From positions 113,872,136-113,936,135 of the forward strand of contig CM046442.1 of the NCBI GenBank assembly GCA_025506515.1: a DNA stretch of 64,000 nucleotides. The letters are read 5' to 3'. The notes under the pieces are model-generated. The model was not told the origin of the DNA. It saw only the letters and a list, made by a program, of their open reading frames with translations, and made no database searches. Shown here piece by piece: positions 42,347 through 54,281 of the stretch. The translations under genes and the position numbers were made by a program. The stretch's first letter is position 1; each line of letters starts with the position of its first letter. The DNA is from Flaveria trinervia. Lineage: Eukaryota; Streptophyta; Magnoliopsida; Asterales; Asteraceae.

Positions 42347-45074
42347 TGTGACATCCGGTAAATTTCCGTTACCAAACTCCGTTAGTTCCGTTAAGTCTTG
42401 TATACACGTGTCGTGAGAACACACTAGTTGTCGTTTAACGTTGGTGACCTAATAATAATGAGTAATGTTAATTTGATGTGAATCTAAGTGATTATGTGAA
42501 TATTGGGTTATGTTTATGTGTTTACACATTTTTAAAGGTTAATTAGAAAATTTATCGCGTAACGCGGAAACGTGCCTATTTATTTGTATGTCTTGTGTTT
42601 TATAAAGATAAGATATATAATGAATTTTATAGTTTATATCTTTATATTATGAAGTTAAAAACACTTTACAAAGAGTTTAAAGCCTAGTTTTTATAAAATA
42701 CAAATTACAAGGGTTAAAAGGGTAATTATGTAAATTAAAATTTAATAAAACAAACCCAAACCCTAATCCACCCCCCTTCGGCCGCGATCAAACCTCTCTT
42801 CCCCCTTCTCTTCGAATTCAGCCTAGAATCATCAAGAAGCATCGATTTTGGTCGATTCAAGGTTTAGAACACGTTAGAACCATCAATTGCAAGTTATAAC
42901 TCGTTTAAGGTTAGATTTTTCATGTTTTTGTGAGTGTTTGTTTATGGCCGAATCTTGGAAGTGAAATTGACCCTCATGGGATCGAATTGGATGTTGTTTG
43001 ATGATGTGTTTATATGTTATTTAGGTTGAATACATGTTAGTTAACGTCGATCGTGGATGAATTACATGTTGTTAGTGGGTTAATCATGGTTTTTGATTCT
43101 AGTCAAACCCTAATTCGATTTTGGGCATGATGTGGGTGAATGATGATTGTTTGATGAATGTGTGGTGATTAATAAGTTGTATGAATGTTAGGAATCATGA
43201 ATCTTGCAAGAAATTGATGATTTAGGGTTGATGTTCATAGGTTACTAATATAGTAACTTTATTTGCATGAAATGTTGAACTATGGATGTTATGATACTAT
43301 GGATGTGTTCATGGTGATAATTAGATGTTAGATTGTTGTTGTGATCATTGGAAATTCAAGAAAACATGTTATAGTTCATACATTACTAAAGATAGTAACT
43401 TTTGGATATGAATTGATGAATTATGATTTTGGATGTGGTTGATCATGCTTAGATGTTAGTATGAGCTTGAATTGGTATATTATTGATGAATTCATGTATG
43501 CTTTGGATGTTTGATAGATTTTGGGATGTTCTTTCCCAAAAGGGAAACTTTATTTGTGTAAACGTTGAAGTATGATGTTATGATCATGTTTGGAATGATA
43601 GGAGCCTGCTAGTATGTTCAAGGATAAATTCTAGGGTGATAGAACGTGTTAATTAGTTGTATGGCATGCTTGGGTAATCATGGGTGATATTTGGACTTTG
43701 GTGGTCATGTATGGTTTGGATGTTGTGTAGTAGTAGGACATCATGCTTGGACTGGTAATTGATTGTTGTGATGTTGTGAATGCAATGCATATGCTTAAAG
43801 AATATGGTTATGATCATTATACACGCGTGCGGATCTGAGGCCCCTACTTAGTAGGTTGGCAGGGTTTAGGAGATGTGAAGTCGTGAGTGGCTTCACATGG
43901 CATGTGATGAATGGTTGAACTTTGTGTGACATGTTAGTTGTATTATAACTAATGGATATGTTAATGTTCTAGATTCGCATGACTTGTATAGTACTTGATT
44001 GTATGATGATCTAAGTGATACACCTGGTTGATATAGCATACGTATGATACTATTTGAATGTTAATCATGTATGTTGTATGTGCTCATTGGCTTTATTTGA
44101 ATTATAACTCATAATGTCACCAACGGGTCAAACGGGTCAACTAGGTCAAACGTGTCTATTTTTTTCTGGAAGCTTGAGTCTTTGGTTTTGGTATGATTAG
44201 GGTTTCACATGTCTTTTATTTACACGTACTTATGTACTCACATGATCTAGGTAACCTTTGAAGGTTGGCTATCCTCTCGTTTCTCAAATAAACCCTAAGT
44301 ACTCTTGCATACATCAGGTGAGTTCATGCCCCACTCTTTATCTAATCTCTTTTGAGGGAGATAGCATACTGGTATTTATACGAACGCTTTTATTATTTAA
44401 GTTGTGTAAATTAATATAGTGCTGTTTACCATGGGAAAAGTCCTCACACTTTTGAATTGTTAATATTTATAGCGGGGAAACTTGGGTAGTACTACTGGGT
44501 CTGACGAGCCCCACCTGTGTGACTCGAGGTCAACCGAGTGCAATTTGTCCTATTGAACATTGTCACGACATGGTAAGTCGTGACAGGAGGCAACAACCAT
44601 CACAGTCAGCTTCAATTGCAAAATCACTATGTAATATTTACTGATAATAGACTAGCTATCTATTACCATACATTGCTTATATATATCACAACTGTTTACA
44701 TGTTTATTGAACACAAACTCTTGAACTCACCAACCTATGTGTTGACATTTTAGTATGCTTTTCTCAGGTCCTTAGCTTGCTTGCCATAGGAGCACTGCAT
44801 GGTTCACTGCATTTTAAGACACGATTCTTCAAGACAATTTAACATTTTAACAATTACGGTTTACTCTTTTGGGTTGGCACTTGTTTTGCCATAGTTATAC
44901 TTTATTGACTTGGGTTGTTTTCAAAATGCTTCCGCATTGTTTAAAGTTTGTATTTTGGTCGATTTTGTTTAAATTATGGCATTTAGAGTCGTTCTGAGTA
45001 ACTATTGACTGTGATCCTGGTTTGTTCACATGCCTCGCGGTAAAACTCCGCAAGTGGATTTTGAGGGTGTGACA
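42347..45074 (+). repeat. 3' LTR of element E
   Basis: 2728 bp, TGTGACATCCGG to GGGTGTGACA. Near-identical to 34020-36372 over the shared part, with many one-base indels. The first 370 bp have no counterpart in the 5' copy. Confidence 0.92.
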
Positions 45075-46190
45075 TGGATCATAGACAACGGCATCCAAGC
45101 ACATGACAAGGAACGGGATCTCTTATCAAACATCAAATAGATAAAAGGAGGTCACGTTTCGTTTGCTGGAAACAAAGGTGGGTACATCACAACTCAAGGG
45201 GAAGTAGGTAATCAGAAAGTGAAGTTTGACAAGGTAAACTACATTCAACAACTTTAGAATAACTTGCTTTATGTTTCTCAAATTTGTGATAAAGACTTTA
45301 AGGTAGTGTTTGACAACAAGAAGTGCTATGTCCTAAAAAAGGACTACGTTATCCCGGAGGATCCAGTATTAATGTCTGCCTCAAGATATAAGGACCTTTA
45401 TGTCTTGGATCTAACGAAGGCCTCCACAACGGATCATGAAGTTCAATGCTTCTTGTCAAAAGCTACTGAGAAGGAATCCATCTCCTAGCATAGGAGAATG
45501 GGACACATTAATCCACAAAAGATGAATCACTTGATCCAGAATGATCTAGTGAGAGGAGTCAACGTCAAAAACTTCCAACTTCCGGATTTCTGTGTTGCAT
45601 GCAAGAAGGGCAAATAAACGAAGAAGTCTCATAAGGAAAAGAAAGTTCATTCTATCGAACTTCCTCTTGAACTTCTTCACATGGATCTGTTTGGTCCAGT
45701 CAGTACAAGAAGCATCGCAGGCAACCTCTACTGCTATGTTTTTACAGATGACTACTCAAGATTCTCTTGGGTGATGTTTCCGAAATCCAAATCAGGAACA
45801 TTTGAGTCATTCAAAGAATTAGTAACTACATTGGAGTCCCTCTACAAGCTGAAGGTTCGTCAAGTGCGCTCAGACAACGGAACCAAGTTCAAGAATCAAT
45901 GGATGGAGGCTTACTGCAAGGAAAAAGGAATTATGCATCAGTTCACCTCTGCCTACACTCCTTAGATGAATGGTGTTCCTGAAAGGAAGAATCGCAGCTT
46001 GATAGAGACGGCACGGACAATGCTAGCAGACTCAAAACCGCCTATCCAATTCTTGAACGAGGCAGTTGCAAATGCATGCTACACGTTGAATCGGTTTGAT
46101 AGTTAAACGCCATGGCAAGACATGTTACGAGTTACTACAGCGACGTAAACCAAATCTAGAGTATCTCGAGCCATTTGGCGCCCCGTGCAC
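45075..46190 (+). pseudogene. protease and integrase of copia D
   Basis: Pol resumes at TGGATCATAGAC. WIIDNG is the protease site (usually DSG, here DNG), followed by LLYVSQICDKDFKVVFDNKK. The integrase zinc region has HRRMGHINPQKMNHL and CVACKKGK. Core motifs are HMDLFGPVSTRSIAGNLY, VRSDNGTKFKNQWMEAYCKE and NGVPERKNRSLIETARTML. Stops at 45139, 45254, 45486, 45614 and 45963 and a shift near 46090 break it. The copia-type order, integrase before RT, is clear. Confidence 0.88.
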
Positions 46191-48440
46191 CCTACTGAAG
46201 AAAACTCAAGAGGGAAAATTCAGCGAGAAGGCTGATGAAGGCATATTTCTAGGATACAACATACCGAACAAGAGGGTTTACAACAACTCTACGGGTCAAG
46301 TAGAAGTATGGTGCACTGTTGATGTTCAGAGATACACCACACCACCTGCTGGAAAAGGACCTGCCGTCTTTTTCGACTATGATGGATTCTTTAAGTTCTT
46401 AAACATATCACTCTCCACTTTGATGATGAATTAGCAACAAAGATGATGTATGATGTTCTAAACACACTATCTAAGGAATCTACATCATCTAACGTACAAG
46501 GTGATTCATCTACCAACTCAGGGGGAGTACTTGCAGACGGTGACTCGTCCTCTGATGAAGAAGCTGTGGAGACTGATGAGAACAATCAGGAGCAACAGGT
46601 TCCCCCAACCGATAGTCCACAAGCATCTGACATTGATGCCTCTCTATGTTCGGAACCTCAGACTCCTACTGCCTCAGATACTGAACCGAATGTTCATAAT
46701 CTTGACTCTGAGGTGGTTGTTCCAACCACTCCTGGATCATGCCTCAATGTCTATCATCCTTTGGATAATGTCATTGGGGATGTGAGGTCGGGATTTCAGA
46801 CTAGAAATCAGTTGTACTCAGTTGATTATGCCTCGGTGATGGAAAAGGGATACTTTCACGATGGTGCATATCATTGCTTTGTGTCTTAGTTTGAGGCAAA
46901 GTATGTAAGTGAAGCCCTGAATGATGAGGCATAGGTGAGTGCCATGCAAGAAGAACTTCTTCAGCTCAAGAAGTTAGGTGTATGGACTCTGGTGGATAGA
47001 CCTAAAGGTGCTAAGGTCATTGGCACAAAATGGGTCTTGAAATGCAAGAAAGATGATCAAGGCGTGATCATCAGAAATAAAGCTCGACTTGTTGTCCAAG
47101 GATTTCGACAAGTCGAGGGCATTGACTACAATGAAGTGTTTGCACCCGTGGCAAGAATGGAAGCAATCTGTATCTTCTTGCCTATGCATCGTACATGAAG
47201 ATAAAGTTTATCAACTTGATGTTAAGAGTGCATTCCTTCATGGTGAAATCAGAGAGACAGTGTATGTAAGTTAGCCCGAGAGATTTGAGGATCCATATCA
47301 TCGGGACAGAGTTTACAAACTCGACAAGGCTTATATGGGCTTCATCAAGCTCCCCGAGCCTGGTATGAGAAACTCTCGACTCACCTCGTGAAACACGGTT
47401 TTTGCAGAGGAGTCATTTACTGTACACTGTTCATAAAAGAAAAAAGATGGAGATTTACTGCTTGTTCAATTCTACGTAGATGATTATCTTTGGTTTAAAG
47501 AACGAAGATCTATGTAAAGAGTTTTAAGCAGTAATGAAGGCTGAGTTTGAGATGAGTGCCATAGGAGAGATGAAATTCTTTCTCGAGTTACAAGTTGATC
47601 AGACACCAAAGGCATTTTCCTACATCAGACCAAGTATGTAGGAGATATCCTCAGTCGGTTTGACATAGAGAATGCTTCCGCAGCTGGGACTCCACTTGCT
47701 ACAAACCATGATGTAGCACCCGAGAAGAATGGTGATCTGGTTGATGCCACCACGTACCGAGGATGATTGGATCTCTCATGTACCTCACTGCCTCAAGACC
47801 TGATATTATGTACGCGACATGTTTATGTTCAAGATATCAGGCAAAGCCGAAAGTTACCCATCTGATAGGGGTCAAAAGGATCTTTCGTTATCTAAAGGAT
47901 ACTCCAACACTTGGGTTGTGGTATCCTCATGACGATGACTTCGAGCTGACAGCGTATAGTGACTCGGATTACGGTGGCTGCAAGATGAACTACAAGTCTA
48001 CATCAGCGGGATGTCATTTCTTTAGAAGGAGATTAGTGACCTGACAGTGTAAGAAGCAGACCTCAGTTGCCTTGTCAACATGTGAAGCTGAATACGTTGT
48101 TGCCGCAAGTTGCTGTTCATAAATCATATGGATTCAACATCAAATGCGGGACTATGGTTTGAAATTCTCTTCTACTCCTATTTTTGTTGATAACTCTGTT
48201 GCAATTGCAGTAACTAAAAATCCAGTCCAATATCCAAAGACCAAACATATCACCATAAAATATCACTTTATACGTGATTGCTTTGAAAAGAACTTAATCG
48301 ATGTGATTAAAATTAATACTGATTTTCAACGCGCTGACCTCTATACAAAGGCTTTTGATAAACCACGTTTTCTATATCTGTTAGAGGTCAATGGCGTTAA
48401 CAAGAAAAGTGATGTAATTCCTGAAGATGATCATGTGTAG
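46191..48440 (+). pseudogene. RT and RNase H of copia D, first copy
   Basis: Starts in the post-integrase linker (LLKKTQEGKFSEKADEGIFL and an acidic region). RT: GAKVIGTKWVLKCKKDDQG, LVVQGFRQVEGIDYNEVFAP, YQLDVKSAFLHGEIRE, KLDKAxYGLxQAPRAWYEKL with a frame break, and the catalytic YVDDY (about 47474). RNase H: GSLMYLTASRPDIMYATC, YSDSDYGGCKMNYKSTSAGC, then STCEAEYVVAASCC and DNSVAIAVTKNP, ending at TAG 48438-48440. Stops replace sense codons at 46887, 46932 and 47272. Several one-base losses relative to the second copy (near 46417, 47170, 47197, 47328, 47762) make this copy more broken. Confidence 0.9.
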
Positions 48441-49459
48441 TCCGATGCGTATTGTCTAATTTTCTTTTAATTTTAATTTTATTTTATTTGATTTTGTTTA
48501 AGTAGCTTAATTACATTAATGTTATTCGGTCGCCTTTTAAAATCCTGAAAAGCATAAATCAGTTACGGTTTTAGAACTTTAGGGGGAGAATAGGTCAGTT
48601 AGTAACATTAACAAAAAAACGAGGGAGAAGGAGAGGCTAGCTGATAGAAAGTAGATCGTATCTGTGATACCAATACAATGACTTTGGAAAATGATAGTAC
48701 ACAGGTACAAATCACTTGGGACTTTAAAAGATTAAATAAAATAAGATGTGAAGTTCAAAATATAAGTCTGTGTCGTCTGAGCAATATAAAAAGAAAAATG
48801 ATAGTAAAACTAGCTACTACTAAGGTAACACAAAGAAAGTAGACCTAAAGGTTGTTAGACCACAGATGGTATGTCGCTAGATTCAACACAATAGAGATTA
48901 GACCTTATTGGTGATCTCAAGACCAGACTAAGTTGTTCAACAAGCTGTGAGTTAACATCTTATCCCTGGTTAACACAATCAACAAATTCCAATAAGGGGT
49001 GTCGAGCAGAATAAACATGACTAATGTGTGCGTAAGACCGAAATATGAGCAAAAGAAATCAAACTAATAACTCCTGTTGTTGGTGAGATCTGTGCAAAAA
49101 GAAAAAAAATGCTCAAACAAGAAGATAGGTTATCTGCCTCTCTGTTGTGCAGTGGCACTGACCTGAGGATAAACATAACCTATATATTCTAGACTTCATT
49201 GTTGTTTGCGGCCTCTCTGTTGTGAGGTGGCACTAATCTGAGGCTTGGCTTCTCTCTGAAAGTTCTAAGAATAGTTTCTTCTTGAAAATTACCCTGAGAC
49301 CGCTCAAAAAATCTCCTGAGGAATGTTGATTAGCATATAAGTGTGGGATCCACAAATGCCTGTTGAAATAATCAAACCCTAAACTATCACCAATCTGTGT
49401 CAAAAGTCTGTGTATGGATTTAAGACGACCAGTATATTGACAATCATCGTGACTATAAT
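48441..49459 (+). other. 3' untranslated region of pol, first copy
   Basis: 1 kb without a frame. Contains AGTTTTAGAACTTTAGGGGGAG-like polypurine sequence near 48575. Repeated at 51717-52733. Confidence 0.7.
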
Positions 49460-51716
49460 CCTACTGAAGAAAACTCAAGAGGGAAAATTCAGCGAGAAGG
49501 CTGATGAAGGCATATTTCTAGGATACAACATACCGAACAAGAGGGTTTACAACAACTCTACGGGTCAAGTAGAAGTATGGTGCACTGTTGATGTTCAGAG
49601 ATACACCACACCACCTGCTGGAAAAGGACCTGCCGTCTTTTTCGACTATGATGGATTCTTTAAGTTCTTAAACATATCACTCTCCACTTCTGATGATGAA
49701 TTAGCAACAAAGATGATGTATGATGTTCTAAACACACTATCTAAGGAATCTACATCATCTAACGTACAAGGTGATTCATCTACCAACTCAGGGGGAGTAC
49801 TTGCAGACGGTGACTCGTCCTCTGATGAAGAAGCTGTGGAGACTGATGAGAACAATCAGGAGCAACAGGTTCCCCCAACCGATAGTCCACAAGCATCTGA
49901 CATTGATGCCTCTCTATGTTCGGAACCTCAGACTCCTACTGCCTCAGATACTGAACCGAATGTTCATAATCTTGACTCTGAGGTGGTTGTTCCAACCACT
50001 CCTGGATCATGCCTCAATGTCTATCATCCTTTGGATAATGTCATTGGGGATGTGAGGTCGGGATTTCAGACTAGAAATCAGTTGTACTCAGTTGATTATG
50101 CCTCGGTGATGGAAAAGGGATACTTTCACGATGGTGCATATCATTGCTTTGTGTCTTAGTTTGAGGCAAAGTATGTAAGTGAAGCCCTGAATGATGAGGC
50201 ATAGGTGAGTGCCATGCAAGAAGAACTTCTTCAGCTCAAGAAGTTAGGTGTATGGACTCTGGTGGATAGACCTAAAGGTGCTAAGGTCATTGGCACAAAA
50301 TGGGTCTTGAAATGCAAGAAAGATGATCAAGGCGTGATCATCAGAAATAAAGCTCGACTTGTTGTCCAAGGATTTCGACAAGTCGAGGGCATTGACTACA
50401 ATGAAGTGTTTGCACCCGTGGCAAGAATGGAAGCAATCTGTATCTTTCTTGCCTATGCATCGTACATGAAGATTAAAGTTTATCAACTTGATGTTAAGAG
50501 TGCATTCCTTCATGGTGAAATCAGAGAGACAGTGTATGTAAGTTAGCCCGAGAGATTTGAGGATCCATATCATCGGGACAGAGTTTACAAACTCGACAAG
50601 GCTTTATATGGGCTTCATCAAGCTCCCCGAGCCTGGTATGAGAAACTCTCGACTCACCTCGTGAAACACGGTTTTTGCAGAGGAGTCATTTACTGTACAC
50701 TGTTCATAAAAGAAAAAAGATGGAGATTTACTGCTTGTTCAATTCTACGTAGATGATTAATCTTTGGTTTAAAGAACGAAGATCTATGTAAAGAGTTTTA
50801 AGCAGTAATGAAGGCTGAGTTTGAGATGAGTGCCATAGGAGAGATGAAATTCTTTCTCGAGTTACAAGTTGATCAGACACCAAAGGCATTTTCCTACATC
50901 AGACCAAGTATGTAGGAGATATCCTCAGTCGGTTTGACATAGAGAATGCTTCCGCAGCTGGGACTCCACTTGCTACAAACCATGATGTAGCACCCGAGAA
51001 GAATGGTGATCTGGTTGATGCCACCACGTACCGAGGAATGATTGGATCTCTCATGTACCTCACTGCCTCAAGACCTGATATTATGTACGCGACATGTTTA
51101 TGTTCAAGATATCAGGCAAAGCCGAAAGTTACCCATCTGATAGGGGTCAAAAGGATCTTTCGTTATCTAAAGGATACTCCAACACTTGGGTTGTGGTATC
51201 CTCATGACGATGACTTCGAGCTGACAGCGTATAGTGACTCGGATTACGGTGGCTGCAAGATGAACTACAAGTCTACATCAGCGGGATGTCATTTCTTTAG
51301 AAGGAGATTAGTGACCTGACAGTGTAAGAAGCAGACCTCAGTTGCCTTGTCAACATGTGAAGCTGAATACGTTGTTGCCGCAAGTTGCTGTTCACAAATC
51401 ATATGGATTCAACATCAAATGCGGGACTATGGTTTGAAATTCTCTCTACTCCTATTTTTGTTGATAACTCTGTTGCAATTGCAGTAACTAAAAATCCAGT
51501 CCAATATCCAAAGACCAAACATATCACCATAAAATATCACTTTATACGTGATTGCTTTGAAAAGAACTTAATCGATGTGATTAAAATTAATACTGATTTT
51601 CAACGCGCTGACCTCTATACAAAGGCTTTTGATAAACCACGTTTTCTATATCTGTTAGAGGTCAATGGCGTTAACAAGAAAAGTGATGTAATTCCTGAAG
51701 ATGATCATGTGTAGTC
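49460..51716 (+). pseudogene. RT and RNase H of copia D, second copy
   Basis: Same domains as the first copy but with frames intact where the first is shifted: open from before 49460 to 50159 (linker and acidic region), and RT open from 50205 to 50546 including FLAYASYMKIKVYQLDVKSA. The shared stops (TAG at 50157, 50202 and 50544) predate the duplication. The catalytic YVDD is near 50746 and RNase H ends at 51714-51716. It lacks protease and integrase, so it is a partial extra pol. Confidence 0.9.
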
Positions 51717-52733
51717 CGATGCGTATTGTCTAATTTTCTTTTAATTTTAATTTTATTTTATTTGATTTTGTTTAAGTAGCTTAATTACATTAATGTTATT
51801 CGGTCGCCTTTTAAAATCCTGAAAAGCATAAATCAGTTACGGTTTTAGAACTTTAGGGGGAGAATAGGTCAGTTAGTAACATAACAAAAAAACGAGGGAG
51901 AAGGAGAGGCTAGCTGATAGAAAGTAGATCGTATCTGTGATACCAATACAATGACTTTGGAAAATGATAGTACACAGGTACAAATCACTTGGGACTTTAA
52001 AAGATTAAATAAAATAAGATGTGAAGTTCAAAATATAAGTCTGTGTCGTCTGAGCAATATAAAAAGAAAAATGATAGTAAAACTAGCTACTACTAAGGTA
52101 ACACAAAGAAAGTAGACCTAAAGGTTGTTAGACCACAGATGGTATGTCGCTAGATTCAACACAATAGAGATTAGACCTTATTGGTGATCTCAAGACCAGA
52201 CTAAGTTGTTCAACAAGCTGTGAGTTAACATCTTATCCCTGGTTAACACAATCAACAAATTCCAATAAGGGGTGTCGAGCAGAATAAACATGACTAATGT
52301 GTGCGTAAGACCGAAATATGAGCAAAAGAAATCAAACTAATAACTCCTGTTGTTGGTGAGATCTGTGCAAAAAGAAAAAAATGCTCAAACAAGAAGATAG
52401 GTTATCTGCCTCTCTGTTGTGCAGTGGCACTGACCTGAGGATAAACATAACCTATATATTCTAGACTTCATTGTTGTTTGCGGCCTCTCTGTTGTGAGGT
52501 GGCACTAATCTGAGGCTTGGCTTCTCTCTGAAAGTTCTAAGAATAGTTTCTTCTTGAAAATTACCCTGAGACCGCTCAAAAAATCTCCTGAGGAATGTTG
52601 ATTAGCATATAAGTGTGGGATCCACAAATGCCTGTTGAAATAATCAAACCCTAAACTATCACCAATCTGTGTCAAAAGTCTGTGTATGGATTTAAGACGA
52701 CCAGTATATTGACAATCATCGTGACTATAATCC
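49460..52733 (+). repeat. Tandem duplication, second unit
   Basis: Copy of 46191-49459. I count about nine one-base indels and only one substitution (46-48 kb TTCATAAATC versus TTCACAAATC), mostly in short runs. That ratio is unusual for natural divergence. Confidence 0.95.
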
Positions 52734-53100
52734 TTGAAAGTCCAAATCAAGGTAGGATCTATTAGTACTAGTATGATTTTCAAAACTTGCTAACAACTCT
52801 AGATGAAAAACAATAATTGAGCATTAAAAGGTACTGATAACATATCCCAAATGATTTGACTTGAATGTATGATTCCAATTTGAATTGGTCCAGTTATGTC
52901 AAAAGTAATTGAAGCTGCCTATTCCGGAATCGAATCCATTAGATTTCTATCTTAGGATTTACACCTCACACAAAAAGTCAAAAACTAGCTTAGTTTTGTA
53001 ATTCAGTTTAAGTCTATTCTTTTGTTTCAACTTAGTCAATTCAGTTTGTTTAATATCGGACTACGTCATGGAATTCAGTAAGGGATTTAATCATTTAAAA
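51717..53100 (+). other. 3' untranslated region, second copy, and unique spacer
   Basis: 51717-52733 repeats 48441-49459. 52734-53100 is unique AT-rich sequence with no frame, leading into the hairpin cluster. Confidence 0.65.
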
Positions 53101-53101
53101 G

Positions 53102-53235
53102 GGTCACGTCTGAGGTGACCACACGTGTTTTCAAGGGTAAAATCAGTCACGTCTGAGGTGACAAATTTGTTTAAAAGATCACGTCTGAGGTGGTCAAAAG
53201 TTTTTCAAGTTAAAATGATCATGTCTGAGATGATG
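53102..53235 (+). repeat. Cluster of four hairpins with common loop GTCTGAG
   Basis: 53102-53120 GGTCAC-loop-GTGACC; 53146-53162 GTCAC-loop-GTGAC; 53177-53195 GATCAC-loop-GTGGTC; 53217-53235 GATCAT-loop-ATGATG. The loop GTCTGAG is identical in all four. In the fourth, the innermost C-G pair is T-A on both sides, and stems pair in every copy except a wobble in the third and the outermost pair of the fourth. Spacing 31-44 bp. They lie upstream of the word array and TATA box. Confidence 0.75.
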
Positions 53236-53299
53236 AAATGCACATAAAGTTTAATCAAAAGTTAAAAGGGTTAAGTGAGAAATGGTCATAAAGTCAAAA

Positions 53300-53575
53300 T
53301 CATGAGTATGATCCAATCGCACGACTGGACCATAAGTATGGAGCTACAGTGCGAATGGATCATACTCATGCACTAAACAGCCGAATGGCACATGAGTATG
53401 GACCATTCACCCGAATGGCTTATCAGAATGAGCCATTTGACCGAATGGAAATATGCGAATGAGTCAGTCGCCCGACTGAAGTCCAGTCGGCCGACTGAAT
53501 GTGATCGACTGAGTCAATCGCACGAATGAGGTCCATTCGCCCGAATGAACCGAGCAAATGGGTCCAGTCGGCCGA
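53300..53575 (+). repeat. Palindromic word array upstream of an internal TATA box
   Basis: Words such as CAATCGCACGACTGGACCAT, CATTCACCCGAATGG, CAGTCGGCCGACTGAA and CATTCGCCCGAATGAAC. Same class and same placement relative to a TATA box as in the LTRs of D, G, J and F. Confidence 0.85.
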
Positions 53576-53591
53576 TTGAAATCAGATTCAG

Positions 53592-53599
53592 TATAAATA
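53592..53599 (+). promoter_or_regulatory. Putative internal promoter TATA box (TATAAATA)
   Basis: GATTCAGTATAAATAGGACC directly follows the array. It is followed by about 135 bp of leader and a good 5' splice site at 53737. There is no LTR terminus here, so this looks like an internal promoter for the accessory ORFs. Confidence 0.5.
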
Positions 53600-53736
53600 G
53601 GACCATAGTCGATCGCATTCAACTCATCACCCCTAATCGCCATTATATCGCACAGACAACCGTTTTCCTGCCCAAATTTCTTAGACCAAATTTCTGACTT
53701 TTGTTGATATTCTGATGATTGTGGATTTTTATACAG

Positions 53737-54277
53737 GTAAAATTTGATGATATCTCATTGAAATCTGATGAAATGGTGCCCTAATTTTAAAAATGTCGAC
53801 CCACACAAGAACCGAACCATTTACTGGATAAATAACCTAACTAAACTAAGTAAAATGTTGAAATTAAAGTTATTAGGTTATTAGTTAAGTGATTTCGAGT
53901 CTAAAGAACCATTACACGACATCTAATTTCAAGAATTGGCTAAAAATCAAATCTCAGTCGACTAAACAGTGGGTCACGCGACTGGTCACCAGGATGAACT
54001 GCAATCGCACGATTGAGCTGGTCGAATGGCTCAATCGGCCGAATGGACCATGCGTATGAGCTCAGTCGGTCGACTGAACTAATCGCAGGCTCAGTTAACT
54101 GATTGAACCCAGTCGCTTGCTCAGTCACCTGACTAAATCAAGTCGCATGCCAAGACAACCGACTGAACACAGTCGCATGGTTCAATTGCATGAATGAACC
54201 AGAATAAATTCAACCAAGTTAATTAGAACTGATTTGCGTCATGTGCTTAGCTAATGCTTATGTGTTTTGTGTTACAG
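53737..54277 (+). other. Putative intron in the accessory transcript
   Basis: 5' site TACAG|GTAAAATTT at 53737; 3' site TGTGTTTTGTGTTACAG|ACTG ending at 54277, with a branch-like CTAATGC at 54251. 541 bp, AT-rich, containing another word array (53950-54205, for example CAATCGGCCGAATGGACCAT). The accessory ORF starts five bases after the acceptor. Confidence 0.55.
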
Positions 54278-54281
54278 ACTG

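Larger units (their letters stand above)
32220..45074 (+). mobile_element. Ty3/gypsy element E with damaged left end, nested in D
   Basis: Chromovirus-type gypsy element interrupting D just before its protease. Intact right LTR (42347-45074), internal region 36373-42346, and a 5' LTR recognisable only from about 34020 to 36372. The left 1.8 kb (32220-34019) is unrelated sequence starting TGTCACACC. No clear target duplication (left ACCTG, right TGGAT). The two LTRs differ mainly by one-base indels, suggesting a young insertion or consensus errors. Confidence 0.85.
46191..49459 (+). repeat. Tandem duplication, first unit
   Basis: 3269-bp unit directly followed by a near-identical unit. The junction CCT is shared at both breakpoints (GCAC|CCT at 46191, TAAT|CCT at 49460 and 52731). 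The unit contains the integrase C-terminal region, RT, RNase H and 1 kb of 3' sequence. Confidence 0.95.

Noticed and set aside
53300..53740. An LTR of another copia element at this place
   Set aside because: An array and TATA box are present, but I found no TG...CA ends, no polypurine tract before it and no primer-binding site after it; kept as a putative internal promoter instead.
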